Assembly (NCBI RefSeq): GCF_027943255.1
Contig: NC_072897.1
Location: 45,234,044-45,298,043, forward strand
Reading direction: 5' to 3'
Source of the DNA: Anastrepha obliqua
Taxonomy: Eukaryota; Arthropoda; Insecta; Diptera; Tephritidae
DNA length: 64,000 nucleotides
In this document: piece after piece, positions 1 through 12,195 of the stretch
Position numbering within the stretch: the stretch's first letter is position 1
Layout: every line of letters begins with the position of its first letter
Notes under the pieces: generated by a model
The model's input: only the letters and a program-made list of their open reading frames with translations
Databases searched by the model: none
What the model was told of the DNA's origin: nothing
Made by a program: the position numbers and the translations under genes

Positions 1-1860
1 GGTTCAAGTCCTGTACACAGTTTTTTGTTCGATATTTTTATTTCATTTTTTATATTTGGTTTAATTAGAATTGATTTAAAATAGTGTATTCAGATTTTTC
101 TAATACCTGTTATTTAGAAATTTATTTTCTATATAACATTATTCATACTTCTTTTGAATTGATTTATATGTAAAACAGCCACAAAGGCAACCATATGAAT
201 ATGCATTCCTGTATTTAATCTCTTCAGTCAAATCTGAATTACTTACCTACATACACATATTGATGAGAAAATATTCTAATATCCATGGATGCATCCAGAA
301 AGCCAAACGCGCATACACGCAAAAAGCAAAAAGAACCGGGAAGGTGATGTTGACTGTCTCCTTCGATTGCCAAGGCATAGTCCACCATGAGTACCTTCCA
401 TGGGCCAGACAGTCAATAGAGAATATTATTTATCCGTTTTGAAACCTTAGAGAGATGCTGTGTGTTGCAAACCGCTGGAAATGTGAGCAAACAATTCTCA
501 GATTTTGCATGATGATAACGCGCCATCGCACTGATCAAAGATAATACAAATCGGCTTGCCGGGGGTGTTTGGAGGACTGGGTTAAACGTTGGCACATGTG
601 TGCAATGTGTGATTCGCTGGAAGTCGCATTAACTCGCGACTGTCGCACAGTTAGAAGACATATTTACATACATATAAGGGTGCATACATACATACGGAGC
701 CACGGCCACTCGACATGACAAAAATTTAAGATTTATCAAATATTGGCAAATAATTCCACGCGAAATATTCCAATATTGACTATTTTCGAATGGTCGCGAA
801 AATTGGCATATGGGCGGCTCGTTTTATGAATGAAATTGAAATATGAGCTCTAACTTATGAATGAACTTTTTGTTTTTGTTCTAAATTGTTCAGCGCCGTC
901 GCTGATAGAATCATGGCCGCTGCGACTGCGTCTACGAATGTATTTTGTTTTTGTAGTCGCTAGGCTTAGATTTTAGCTTTGGGCGACATGCGCATGTGAG
1001 GTATGTGTTTTTGTTGTGTTCTAGAACATTTTAGAATGTGTGGTGGCAAAGCGGCCATCGCGTTGTGCTTGCTGTTGCTTTTGCGTCTATCAAAGGATTG
1101 TGTTTTTGTAAGTATAATATTAGGAATATCGACTGATGAAAGACAAAACTACACGGAAGCAAGAAGGGAGCGCTGTGCTCGCGCATATATGCATGAATGT
1201 ATGAACGTGCATGGATGTAGTAACATATTATATGAATACAATTATTTTGTAGGAAGTTTAGAAGGCAAGTAGGTATACTCATATATGTATGTTTATATGC
1301 TAGGACATAAAGTGGGTATATATACATACATAGAGCAGAATTGTTTTTGCACTTGTTAGGAAGAAACTCGTTCACTAGTGCGTATGTGTATTTGATTTCT
1401 TGTAAGAATGTGATGTGCTGAGACATGTGTACATACATAAGTCAAGGTTATTTGGGCATACTTGCATATGTGATATGATGTTCTTGCGCTTGTGCATTAT
1501 TGTTTTTCATATACAAATGTACATACCTACATATGTATGTAAATGCTGTCGAATACATAAACTAAAAATTGACATACAATATAAAATAAGTGTTGATTTA
1601 TCTTAAACCGTTATTTTTTTCTGAATGCAAATACCTCCTATTGACATGTACATACATATTATGTACTTATGTATATTATCATATACCATCATTTATTTAC
1701 ATATAGAGTATACGTTCATTTACATATGTACATATGTGTGTAATGAAAAACTTTATGAATTATTTTCAGAACTTTATTAAAATTTATTCGCGTCGCGCGC
1801 ATGCACAAAACCTTTTGTTCACAACGCAGGCGCAGAAATAAACGCTCTGCGTATTTATCG
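1..1860 (+). repeat. Left arm of a long inverted repeat
   Basis: This segment reappears as its reverse complement at about 51498-55762 once the Helitron at 51755-54110 is removed. By eye the two arms are highly similar; the largest difference is about 115 bases present only in the right arm (around 55340-55455). The arm is AT-rich, full of ACATACATAT-type runs, and has no credible coding frame. It opens inside a tRNA-like B-box (GGTTCAAGTCC, 1-11), so it probably continues upstream of the window. It may be one end of a large transposon or of a foldback element. Confidence 0.85.
1019..1036. promoter_or_regulatory. Heat-shock-element-like motif
   Basis: The motif TTCTAGAACATTTTAGAA contains alternating TTC/GAA pentamer units as in insect HSF sites, with the third unit degraded (TTT). 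It is kept in the right arm at 54647-54664. No adjacent TATA box or gene was identified, so function is speculative. Confidence 0.25.
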
Positions 1861-2395
1861 TCCCCACGTGACTCGCCATCAATTCTCGGCGCGAATTTTT
1901 TTTTTCGTTTTGAAATTTTTTTTTTATGTAATCGTAAAAAAATTTGTAATAAATTTTATGTATCCGCTTATCATTTCAAAAGTAACAAAATGGTAAAAAA
2001 ATAAGCAGTCGAAGAAATAAACGCACCGCCTATTTTTCCTCGCCACATCTTAGACTCGAGTTCAATTCCCGGCGCAAACTTTTTTTATAAATTTTTTTTT
2101 TTAAATCGTTTTTTTTTTAATGTAATTGAAAAAAAAAATTATGTAATAAATTTTACGTATTTGCTTATTATTTCAAAAATACGAAAATAGTAAAAATTTA
2201 ATTGGTTTAATGTCGAGGAGAGAAATGTGTTTTGTGTTGAGGTGAAAGATGTGTGGTATTTCTAATTTTTGTGTGGGCAAAAGTCAGTGAGGTGTCTATA
2301 AACTCGGTGTGCTAAATTACCTTATTACAAATCTTTCAAATCTCAATTGTACTAAAAAAAGCTCACAGTAACATTTGCACCTTCTCATTGCATTA
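1837..2395 (+). repeat. Module B: two ~180 bp tandem units plus a shared terminal segment
   Basis: Two units beginning AGAAATAAACGC (about 1837-2013 and 2014-2195) each run through TATTT.TC..CC.CAC, a CAATTC.CGGCGC element and long T-runs, and end in ATGTATCCGCTTATCATTTC-like sequence. A 200 bp tail follows and ends in CATTAACATTCTCTG. The module is repeated in the same orientation at 50947-51497, although the arms beside it are inverted. The CGAGTTCAATTCCCGGC core of the second unit resembles a tRNA B-box. Sequence after 2395 is unrelated in each copy. Confidence 0.75.
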
Positions 2396-2419
2396 ACATT
2401 CTCTGCTAATACTGTGTGT

Positions 2420-3345
2420 ACGTACAATTATAATTGTGACATTCGAGGGAGTCTAAAATTGAGGCTGAAGCGAAGAGGTTGGAAAAATGTCAATGCCGAG
2501 GAAAGGATAGGCACCACGATGATGGAGGCGGAAAAAGATGAGCTGGTAGAATAATATCTAAGTGTGATAACGTATAAATACAAATAATAAAATATATTTA
2601 TGTACATATGTAAGTTAACACCACAGTTAACTTCACGGTTGTTGTTCACTCCACCGGGTTGAACGACTAAGCTGGGCTCTAAGCTACCGTGGGGGTCGGC
2701 AGGTTGCGGATAGCCGGAAGGCCTGGAGTAGCAGGTTAGTTGCGAAATAAGTTTAAACGAATAAGCGATCCCCGACAATGAGCGGCCAGAAGCGGAGGAT
2801 GCGGCTAAATGACAGCCCATCCAATGAGGCTTCCGGTGACAGAGGCCCAAAATCAATGCCTCTGAGAAATAGTTGTCCCCCCAAGCCCCCAAGGCCATGA
2901 GGAGCAAAACAAAACAAAAAAAAAATCCAGGCGCGGCGGTTTCCATAGTGGATGGCTTCCTGGTCAGCGTCTGTTCACCATGTTAGGTGCGGCTGCTAAC
3001 TGACCGGTATATGCCGTGGCGCACTGGGAGTCTCTCATCACTTCAAGAAGTATCTCTGTTGTTGAAGTGAAGGGAGTGATGTGAGCTTGCTCTGCCGAGG
3101 GTTAGTTGCGGGGTGTATCAGTGACCAGTCCCTTCGGGCCCTAGCCAGGGAGTGTGTATTGGACGCAGAGGTAGTAGTATGCGTTGCCCCGGGTGAGCTC
3201 CGGTCCGTCCGTGTTTTCCGGGACCGGTAAAGCGAAGAACAGGCCTCAGGGAACTGGGGTAGGGGCACCGTCCCCAAGGGTATACCCGTTCCTGTTTATT
3301 TCGGCCCGCCCCCCTACACACGGTGCGCTGGTAAACAAACAAAGA
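2420..3345 (+). mobile_element. 5' leader of an R1-group LINE (copy 1)
   Basis: This GC-richer stretch has no long sense frame and lies directly upstream of an R1-type ORF1 in the same orientation. It begins just after the terminus of module B. I infer it to be the LINE 5' UTR. The exact start is not defined because no second copy exists here. Confidence 0.5.
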
Positions 3346-4047
3346 ATGGAAAAATATATGAGAAATACAAAAAACAACAGCAGTAACATGTATGGAGCCA
3401 TTATGGGCAGCGGAAATGAAAGCCTGGAAGAGGCTAACGGGAAGGTACCAGGTGCAAGTTAATCGAGGGATCTACTAGTGGACCTAACTGAGGAGCACAA
3501 TACCCCCAAAGGCCGTTTAATCACGCGGGCTGCTCCTTTTAAGCGTGCACCAAAGCTGAGACGGAGTCCTATCAAGACGCTCAGTGTAGAAAGGCTTGGG
3601 AGAGCAAAATCGTCGCCACCTGCGTTGCAAGAAAGCAATGAGGAAGCAACACAATCGGGTAATGATACCTTAACGCTTCTTGGTGAGACGATTGGGAAGT
3701 TGACTGAAGCAACGCGTCTACCGCAACGCTCGATTAACAACCACATAAGGGAACTCCTCGAAACGATCACTAAGCTACACTCGGGAGCTCAGGAAGAAGC
3801 GAAAAGCAAGGAAGCCAAGCGAAACGTTCTTGGAAGTGTAATGGCTGAAGGAAAACCGAAAAGACCACGCGACGATAAGCACCCGGGCAGGAAAACGCCG
3901 CCCAAAAAAAGCAAAACCACACACGAAGAGGAACACAAAGTGTCAGCAAGTGCAGACAAAAAAGCCAAAGGAGAGAGTAATGCCAAGAGGACAAACGGGG
4001 TTATGGAAAATGGCTGGATGAGTGTTGTTACGCCAAATGGCTTATAG
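3346..4047 (+). pseudogene. R1-group LINE ORF1 (Gag-like), N-terminal part, broken
   Basis: Frame 1 opens with ATG at 3346, has an in-frame TAA at 3460-3462, and continues to 4047 (about 230 codons). The product is lysine/arginine-rich and low in complexity, with PKRPRDDKHPGRKTPPKKSK-like basic tracts, as expected for the N-terminal part of a nucleic-acid-binding ORF1p. It is followed by an AT-rich insertion and then by the zinc-knuckle part of the same ORF1 in another frame. The chosen start is the first ATG of the coding-like stretch; nothing confirms it. Confidence 0.6.
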
Positions 4048-4066
4048 TTTTAATTATTAATTTAAG

Positions 4067-4405
4067 TGTTACCATTAATTATCCGAAATGAATTTTTATA
4101 AATTTCTCAATTTAACTGTACATTTAAATATTATGTCTGCTGTTCGAATTACGGTTGTATGCCATAATAACACTATGTAATATATATCTTATACATAGAT
4201 AACATAACGTAACATAAAACACATAATACATTTTCTCTTAATTATATATAGTCCGTTAGTTAAGTTTAGGCTAAGAAATTCTATATAAACATGAAGTAGA
4301 AAATAAAGAAGTCACTTGTGAAGTTACAACGAACGCGCTCGCAGTTTATATTTCAGGCAATTGTTGTATTCGCGATTCCCCCCAAAATAACTTATCTTAA
4401 AAACA
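4067..4405 (+). mobile_element. Solo-LTR-like insertion inside LINE ORF1
   Basis: A 339 bp AT-rich block interrupts GC-richer ORF1 sequence. It begins TGTTACC, ends AACA, and contains TATATAAACATG and AATAAAG in LTR-like order, with imperfect flanks TTTAAG/CTTAAG. Its composition suits a Copia-type solo LTR. No internal element region or second copy is present in the window, so the identity and exact ends are tentative. Confidence 0.4.
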
Positions 4406-4409
4406 CTTA

Positions 4410-5180
4410 AGATTTTTCAAGTGTCAAGCGCAAACCAGCCAAGAAGAAAGTAACAAATAAACCACCCCCGAGGCCGGATGCGCTTGTCATTGCGCATTCT
4501 CAGGGTGGTTAAAAAAGATGATGCCCTGCAAGAACTCGGCGAAAACGTTACGCGCATAAGAAAGACGGCCAAAGGCGAAATCCTGCTTCAATTGAAAAAA
4601 GAGCAGATGGCCAATACAGGAGTATATCAGAAGAAGATTGGCAAGGTGCTAGGTGACCAGGCGCAAATCAAGGTCCTAACCCATGAGATGTTGGTGGAGA
4701 TCCGTGATTTAGATGAAATCACAACCAAAGAGGACATAGGTGAGGCAATACGAACGCAAGTTAACGGGCTTAACCTATTTAGTGAAAACGCAATAAAAAG
4801 CGTTAGAGCGGTGTATGCAGGCACGCAAACAGCAGTGATAAGCCTACCAGCACTGGACGCAAGGCGACTGCTTGAGAAGCAAAAACTGAACGGCTGGGCG
4901 GTGTGCCGAATAAGAGAAAAGCCTGACTTGAGGCGATGCTACAGATGCCTGGAGTATGGACACCTAGCGAGGGCATGTACAAACGAAGACGACAGAAGCT
5001 AGAACTGTCTCAAATGTGGAGAAAAGGTCACCAAGCGAAAGTATGCGAGAAAAAGCCCTTCTGCGGAGCTTGTAAAAGAAATGGACGAGAAGATACAAGC
5101 TATCAGATTGGAAGCGGAAAATGTCCCCTGCATCAAGCGGCGTATATTAAAACGAAAAAATTAGGATTGAGCAGATCAAT
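4410..5180 (+). pseudogene. R1-group LINE ORF1, C-terminal part with zinc knuckles
   Basis: The frame from 4478 ends with a CCHC knuckle, CYRCLEYGHLARAC (around 4935-4980). A stop follows, then a second knuckle region (GHQAKVC, CEKKPFCGAC) read in another frame at 5010-5080. Paired CCHC knuckles at the end of ORF1 are standard for R1/I/Jockey LINEs and bind the element RNA. At least one nonsense codon and one frameshift make this copy non-functional. Confidence 0.75.
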
Positions 5181-6096
5181 CTAAACCATTGCGAGGCTGC
5201 ACAAGAGCTCCTTAAACAATGGGTATACGAAAATAAGGTGGATGTTGCGCTAGTCAGCGGCCAGTATAAAAACCTAAATGTCGGAACGTGGGACTCGGAC
5301 AGAAAAAGTAAAGCTGGGCCTGTGGAGGAAATACCCTGCAGGACAAACCGCACACCGACAGTGATTACTATACCCGAGCAAAAATAAGTGGCATCTATTT
5401 CTACAGTTGCTACGCGCCACCGAAACTGACGCAAGCAGAGTTCGAAAACCTAGTGGATGAACTTGTGCAAAACGCTCGTGGTACCACACCAAACGTGATT
5501 CCAGGTGATTTCGATGCATGGGCCTTGGAATGGGGTAACAGATATACCAATAGAAGGGGAGATGCCTTGATTAAGGCATTCTCACTGCTTGATGCGGTTC
5601 TGCTAAACACTGGGGGAAAAACACCTTGGAAGTGAATGGTCTTGCATCAATAATCGACATCACTTACGCCAGCAGGGATCTAGTACGATCAGCAAGCTTG
5701 CAACTGAGTGATTCTTACACAGGCAGTGACCACCTTGGCATTAAGATGGACTTTTCGCATGGAAAAGAAGCCATAAAGAAAAAACAGAATGTTAGCAGAG
5801 CTAGCGATGCCGCTATGTGCAGGAAAAGACAGAGCGCTCCCAGAAAGCCTGTATACTGGTGGAACGAGGATATCAGCACCCTAAGAAGCGAATGTAAAAA
5901 AGCAAGGCGTCTTTCCCAAAGGAGTTATGGGTTGGCAGAACACTACAAGCTCCGGGAGAACTATAAAAAGAAGCGGAAACAATTAAAGAAAGCCATTAAA
6001 AGCAGCAAGGCTACCAGCTTTAAAGAACTGTGCCAGAATGTCGACGAAAACCCGTGGGGTGATGGCTACAAACTCGTTATGGCCAAGGTCAAATGA
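5147..6096 (+). pseudogene. R1-group LINE endonuclease (APE-type), frameshifted
   Basis: Three overlapping frames (start of ORF2, 5453-5635, 5626-6096) carry the expected APE endonuclease landmarks in order: a VDVALVSGQY block, SCYAPP (around 5400), GDFDAWALEWG (around 5505; the usual asparagine of GDFNAWA is aspartate), SIIDITYAS (around 5650) and a final SDHLGI (around 5730). The enzyme nicks the target for target-primed reverse transcription. Several frameshifts and the substitution mark a dead copy. It leads directly into the RT domain. Confidence 0.75.
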
Positions 6097-6129
6097 GGTA
6101 GAGGACAGGCGCCAACTTGCCCCATTCTT

Positions 6130-7000
6130 TTAGAAAAGATTGTACAGACACTCTTTCCAAAGCAAGACATGCAACCAAGCCAGACCCAGTTCCACGCAGC
6201 AGAAAATAGTGTCACAATCAGTGAAGCAGAGGAGATTTTGGCAACGGAAAGTTTCGGCAATGCTAAGGCTCCAGGACCTGACGGCATTCCGAACAAGGCG
6301 CTGAAGATCGCTATCAGGCGCAACGCGAAGCCATTTACAGAACACTTCACCAAGTGTATAAATGAAGGCATGTTTCCGAAAGTATGGAAGAAGCAACAAA
6401 CTGGTCCTACTTTCGAAACCAAATAAGCCAGCGGGTGACCCAAGTTCTTATCGGCCACTCTGCATGATAGATAAAAAAACTATGGGTAAAATCTTGGAGA
6501 AACTAATCTGCACGAGCCTGGAACAGCACCTGGAGAAAGCGCCGGCTGAACTATCCGAACATCAGTTTGGTTTCCGAAAAGGTCGTTCAACCATCGACGC
6601 CGTCAGGAGGGTGACAAACATTGCAAGTAAGGCTATTGAGGGTGACAGGTGGCCGCATGGTGATAAGGAATACTGTGCAGTTGTCACTCTGGATGTCAAG
6701 AACGCCTTCACTCGGCATACTGGCCCCATATTATAAAGGCTCTTGAAGAGAAAAAAACGCCAGCATACTTAGTACGAGTTATAAACAGTTATCTGTCGGA
6801 AAGAGTACTTCTGTACAATACCGATGAAGGTCCCAAGAGATATGCAGTGACGGGCGGAGTACCGCAGGGTTCTGTACTGGGCCCGATGCTATGGAATGCA
6901 TTATATGATGGGGTACTGCAACTCCCAATGCCGAGGGAAGTGCAAATAATAGGATACGCAGACGACATTGGGTTGCCATAGTCGCCAAAACAATCCCTCA
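6130..7000 (+). pseudogene. R1-group LINE reverse transcriptase, broken
   Basis: Frames at 6169-6426, 6362-6736 and 6736-6980 cover the R1-type RT fingers and palm: KAPGPDGIPNKALK, then SYRPLCMIDKKTMGK, HQFGFRKGRSTIDAV, a VTLDVKNAF aspartate motif, GGVPQGSVLGPMLWN (around 6855) and the catalytic GYADDIG (around 6950). Frameshifts fall near 6420, 6735 and after the YADD box. The order and wording of the motifs fit the R1 clade. No rDNA is visible, so this is not an obvious 28S-targeted insertion. Confidence 0.85.
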
Positions 7001-7999
7001 GATTCAGAGTATCTGCAGCGAGGCAACAACAAAGGTCAAACAATGGCTAACGGCGGTTAAACTCCAGCTAGCAGGGCAAAAAACCGAAGCAGTTCTCATT
7101 ACGAGTAGAAAAAAGTTAGAAACGACCACACTAAACATTGATGGGATTAAAGTCACAACACAGGCGGCACTACGATATTTGGGTGTAATGATCGATGGTC
7201 GACTAAGCTTCAGGGAGCACATTAAAAAAGCATGCGGAAAGGCAGCCATGGTGACGGCGGCACTGTCAAGAATCATGGCCAACATCGGTGGTCCTACTCA
7301 GAGTAGAAGAGCGCTCCTGGCTATAGTTACCCAGTCTACACTCATGTATGCAGCACCCATATGGGGTAAAGCCCAGATACAGAAAACATATGCGAAGAAG
7401 GCGGAAATAGTTTTTAGACTTATTTCCTTTAGAGTTGCCTGTGCTTTCAGGACAGTGTCGTTTGAAACTGTATGTGTCATATCGGGTATCATGCCACCAG
7501 ATATAATGGCCTCTGAACTGGGTAGAGTGTACGACAAAGCCAAAAGCCTAAATAGGCGATTAACGGCGGAAGAGCGTAAAGAAGAAAGACAGGGAGCATA
7601 ATTGAGTGGCAAAATCGCTGGGACCTAGCGACAAAAGGGAGATGGATGCATAAACTTATCAGAAGCGTACAGGCTTGGGTTGAGAGAGGACATGGTGACA
7701 CAGATTACTACCTCACACAGTTCCTGACGGGGCATGGATGCTATAGAGAGTATCTCCAAAGACTCGGCCACGAGGACGCAGCTGAGTGCTCGTTCTGCGG
7801 CAACGGTAGTGAGAACGTGGAACATGTCTTCTTCTCCTGCCCGAGATACGCATCTGAAAGAATGTGCATTGAAGAAATCATAAAAGAAAAAATAACCCCG
7901 GGCAACATTGTAGATCACATGCTGCAGTCGAAGTTGGTGTGGGCCAAGATGAGAGAATGGTCCGCAAATGCGCTACAGGAACTACGGAAAAAGGAATAG
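7001..7999 (+). pseudogene. R1-group LINE thumb and C-terminal zinc-finger region
   Basis: The frame 7179-7601 matches the post-RT thumb (YLGVMIDGRLSF, AAPIWG). The frame 7646-7999 carries the R1 hallmark YYLTQFLTGHGCYREYL and a C-terminal CSFCGNGSENVEHVFFSCP finger (C-x2-C...H...C). A frameshift near 7600 separates them. The FLTGHG segment matters because two LINE-A copies elsewhere in this window sit next to the corresponding point in related R1 sequence. Confidence 0.8.
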
Positions 8000-8273
8000 G
8001 AACGCAGTAAAAAAAGAAGACAAAGAAGTAATGAAGTGTAGACGGAAAGAGAAACATAAATGAAGAGCCATAATGGCTAGCCTGGCCCTGTGATGCAATG
8101 CTTAAAGGGCGGTACCGCAGGGCAAACTAAAGCTACAGAGGTCGGTTTAGTACGTAGGTGTACTGTTTCGCAAGTCCAGTTTAGTAGTAATACTGACTGT
8201 GCGTGGTCCCGAATGAGATGCACCCTTAGCGATCAGTATGAATCGTGCATGCCGTCTATATTGACGGTATCTA
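8000..8273 (+). mobile_element. R1-group LINE 3' UTR
   Basis: This is sense-strand sequence after the ORF2 stop, with an AAAGGGCGGTACCGCAGGGC segment and no coding frame. It is cut by the TG start of the gypsy-type LTR at 8274, so the LINE 3' end was probably the gypsy insertion point. No poly-A tail is visible. Confidence 0.5.
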
Positions 8274-9375
8274 TGTAAGATTCCCCCTACGGATAAAAAA
8301 AACCCACAGTTAACTCGCTCACCTGCAGCAGAAGCACACATGTCTATTGAAATATGCTGACAGTGCGTCTGCCTAATGCAACGTGATCCACACGCGCATC
8401 CGGCAGACAGTAACTTCACCTGGAATACACAACATCGTGGGAACCGCTATGTCAGCAGAGTTAGGGTAGGAATAAGGCTAGCTTAAGTATAAAAGTTTCT
8501 GAGTCTGGCGCTGCGCGGGCAGTCTTCAACCAGTTAAGTGGCTTGTTATACGAAATCTAATAAAGTGTACTGTTCAAACATTTTTAAGGGAGAATTAATT
8601 CCAGGATCCCGAAAGTGAGTATAACCTAACGGGCCAAGTGGTTGGCCCGCAACTTTAATTTTTTAAACGATGTCTTGCGGACACGTTAACTGGAGCCCCA
8701 GCAGGGACCTGCCTTAAAGGAGGCAGGCCATAAAAGAATCTCATAATGCGAAAAAACAAAAAAACGAAAAAGAGCCTGAAGGGCAATGAAGGGAAAAATT
8801 AAATGCTTTGTTTTGTAAAAAGGCTGCAATAATAAACAAATTTAAAATAATTCTCTATTATGCAGAGATTCGGTCTAAAATCCCTGACAAATTGGTGGGC
8901 ACCGTGAAACATTCATAGTGCAAGGTTCGACTCCTCGTCAGAAGGAAATAACATATATTTGTCAAAAAACAAAAAAGAATGCAAAAATATGCTTGAAGCC
9001 AAGTGACTTAATACGCCTTATCTGGGTGCACGTTGCCGTTCAACTGGGAAGACGCCAACTATTTCTGGCCTCTGGCAGCTAAATTAGAAGTTGTTTAGGC
9101 TTCCGAGAATCGTGTGAAGGAAGCGTCCTAAGTAGGTTGCCTGCAATCTGATTGTAGGACGACTAAAAAGGGTTCCCGCGTCCTTTCCGTGACCTTAACC
9201 AATAACATAAAGAAAAATTTAAGAAAAATAATTGACGAAATACTGAGACTTTTCGCATTTCTAGCTCAACATTTTGGAGTTACCCGAATATCTCGATACA
9301 ACCAATCAGCCTGTGAGTTGAAATAAGCAAAAGGGAATAAGAAGTGCGATAGAAATAAGCGAAAGGGAATAACAA
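8274..9375 (+). mobile_element. Gypsy-type element: 5' LTR and untranslated leader
   Basis: The candidate LTR starts TGTAAGATTCCCCC at 8274. AGTATAAAAG (around 8488) is a TATA box, the AGTCTTCAACC that follows could be an initiator, and AATAAAG lies near 8561. Several hairpins occur (GGGCCAAGTGGTTGGCCC near 8630). The LTR end is not certain: TGGAGCCCCAGCAGGG (around 8691) and TTGGTGGGCACC (around 8893) are both possible primer-binding sites. With no 3' LTR present the two cannot be compared. The remaining sequence up to Gag is non-coding leader. Confidence 0.55.
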
Positions 9376-10274
9376 GTGACAGAAGCAGCGAAGGAGAAGG
9401 AAAAGGTTTTAAACCGAGTGAAACTTAAAGTCGGTGAGTCAATTTACTTTATTATGGATTCCTCTACCCAATCGGTAACTGAGTTAAATGGCTCCGTGGG
9501 CGCGCTCATGACTGAGCTGAAAAATGCCGAATACCGCATTCGCCAGCTTGAGGCAGCGTCCGCGGGGGCACCCGTGGCAGCACCAATTGAAATTCCTCTA
9601 CGGGGCCGGTAAATGATCTTCAGGTGTTCGAGGGAAACCCTTCCCAATACGTGTCCTGGGTGACATCAGTGGAGGGAATCCTTGATGATTATAAAATCAT
9701 CACGGCAATACCTCTATATAGGGCCATCCTTAAAAGCATTAGGAGGAAAGTTAGTGGAAACGCTGACTCTGCTCTAATTTCGCACAATATTTCCGAGGTC
9801 GACTGGCCAGGGATAAAAAATTGCCTGTCGCTACATTATGCAGATAAAAGGGACATACGCACCTTGGAGCACCAGCTGGGCCAGTTGACGCAAGGTGGTC
9901 TCAGGTTAGATGAATTTTATGCCCGCGTGAACCATCAATTTTCTTTAATTATTAACAAATTAAAAACTGAAAATTATTCTGCGGAAACTGTGGGTGCTTT
10001 AATGGAAACGTACCGGAATCGAGCGCTGGATATCTTCATAAGAGGGTTAAATGGGGACCTTTCTCGTATCATAATAGTTCAAAAACCACCATCGCTGCCT
10101 GAGGCGTACACGGCTTGTTTGGACATACAAAATTCGAATTTCAGGAATCAACCTGTGCATGGAGGGGTAAATAGAACTACGGTGACTGTTCCCATGAATA
10201 CCATGAGTGGGGGTTCTAAGCCTCATCCACTCGGCCCAGAAACAGCAGAGGATGTTCCATATGGAGGCAATTGA
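9376..10274 (+). pseudogene. Gypsy-type Gag, frameshifted
   Basis: A short N-terminal frame (9376-9612) contains a coiled-coil-like stretch (MTELKNAEYRIRQLEAA). The main capsid-like part follows at 9624-10274 in another frame, with YVSWVTSVEGIL, IKNCLSLHYADKRD and LDEFYARVNHQFS blocks that resemble the capsid of insect gypsy/17.6-type elements. It shares its frame with the downstream pol but a stop separates them. The frameshift near 9604 makes this copy defective. Confidence 0.65.
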
Positions 10275-12195
10275 TGAAGAGTATGCCCAAGTAGTAGGGG
10301 ATAATGTGGAAGACCAGGTAAATTTTATGACAGGAGCCTATCCAGCTTACCTTACATAGAGTATGTGGGTAATGACGGCACTCCCTTGAAATTACTTGTA
10401 GACACTGGCGCAAATAAAAATTTTATTAATTCAACCCTTTCATTAAGTAGTAAGACACTTCGAAAGCCTTTTTTCGTATGTTCAGCCGGAGGGCGCATAA
10501 AAATCACTGAGGAAGTTAGTGGCAGATTTTTCCAACGCGCGGAAAACGATACCTTTGTAACATTTTACGTACTGCCGGGTCTCGTTTCCTTTGATGGTAT
10601 TATTGGCGATGATACCCTAAAGGAACTGGAGGCTATAATAAACCGCAAGGAAAATGTGCTAATGTTGAAACTTACTATTAGAATTCCCCTTTTAGAAAAA
10701 CCTTCCGGACACATTAACCTAGTTTCCGATAGTAACATTTCAACTAGGGCACAGGAAAAACTGCAGCAAATCATTAAAAATCACGAAAAACTTTTTGATC
10801 CAATAAGTGACAGGGAAATTGTCGATACTACAGTGAGGGCGGAGATTAGAACGACAACGGCAGAGGAAATTTACACTAAGAGTTACCCATATCCTGCCTG
10901 CATGAGGGAGGAGGTTGAAAGGCAGGTCGAGGAATTGCTTGAGGAAGGCATTATTCGTCCTTCGAAAATTCCATACAATTCCCCAATCTGGATTGTCCCC
11001 AAAAAGCCAAAACCTTCGGGAGAAAGGCAATATAGAATGGTGGTTGACTTCAAGCGCCTAAACGCCGTAACAATTGCTGACACATACCCCATACCAGATA
11101 TAAATGCAACTCTTGCCAGCTTAGGCGCTGCAAAATACTTTACAACGATTGATTTAACTTCCGGGTTCCGCCAGGTTCCAATGAAAGAGTGTGACGTACC
11201 AAAAACTGCGTTCTCAACGATGAATGGAAAATTTTAATTTCTTAGGCTTCCATTCGGACTAAAGAACGCCCCTGCCATTTTTCAACGCATGATAGACGAT
11301 GTGCTCAAAGAATATATTGGGAGGATCTGCTACGTGTATATTGATGATATTATAGTTTTTGGCAAAAGTGAAGAAGAGCACCTAGAAAATGTTAGCACGA
11401 TCTTTGCAAGGCTTCTGAGTGCAAACCTAAAAGTTAATCTGGAAAAAACCCATTTCATGAAGACTAGCGTAGAATTCCTTGGTTATGTCATCACTTCTGA
11501 CGGGATTAGGCCCGATACAAAAAAAGTAAGAGCCATTCAGTAATTGGATCCTCCCGAAACGCTTAAGGATTTGACACATACCCTGAAGCGTTTACTAGGA
11601 ATGACGTCGTACTACCGAAAATTCATTCGGGACTATGCAAAATTGGTTAAGCCATTAACAAGTCTAACCCGAGGAAAAAACACCCAAATAAAGGCTAACC
11701 AGTCGAGAAAGGTAAAAATCAAGCACGAATCCGCTGCGTTGAAGGCGTTTGCTGATCTAAAGGAGCTACTCGTTTCGGCTGATATTTTGGCTTTCTCGGA
11801 CTTTCAGAAACCCTTTAATTTGACTACGGACGCTTCCAATTTTGCAATAGGCGCTGTCTTGTCCCAAGGTGAGGTTGGAAAGGATAGGCCAATCGCGTAA
11901 ATCTCTCGTTCGCTAAGCAAAACAGAAGAAAACCATCCTACAAATGAGAAGGAAATGCTGGCCATTGTATGGGCATTGGATAACCTGCGTTCCTACTTAT
12001 ATGGCGCAAAGAACATTAAAATTTATACCGATCATCAGCCGCTGACTTTCGCTCTAGGAAACCGGAACCCTAACGCGAAGTTAAAAAGATGGAAGGCCCG
12101 GATAGAGGAATACAACCACGAGTTAATCTACACACCTGGTAAATCAAACTATGTGGCAGATGCCCTATCTAGGATCAAATGTCGAAAACAGGACA
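10275..12195 (+). pseudogene. Gypsy-type Pol: protease, RT and RNase H with three nonsense codons
   Basis: A single frame runs from about 10365 to 12195. The aspartic protease motif LLVDTGA lies near 10395, the RT palm motif YVYIDDIIVFG near 11335, a thumb/connection stretch near 11590-11650, and RNase H TTDASNFAIGAVLSQ near 11822 with a distal DALSRIK at about 12160. In-frame TAA codons at about 11236, 11542 and 11899 inactivate it; no frameshift was needed to follow the domains. Integrase, env and the 3' LTR are missing because the element ends at an R1 remnant beside LINE-A. Confidence 0.85.

Noticed and set aside
1031..1438. 135-codon antisense frame in the left arm
   Set aside because: It is built from ACATACATA-type low-complexity sequence (YTYMSIPTC-like residues) and is not kept in the right arm copy.
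3038..3342. Overlapping antisense frames in the R1 leader
   Set aside because: They are short, composition-driven and antisense to a LINE; no domain is recognisable.
2420..8273. R1 element at its 28S rDNA target
   Set aside because: No 28S sequence flanks the LINE; it only belongs to the wider R1 group.
8930..8955. tRNA B-box-like GGTTCGACTCC in the gypsy leader
   Set aside because: There is no A-box at the right distance and no cloverleaf; it is probably leader sequence.
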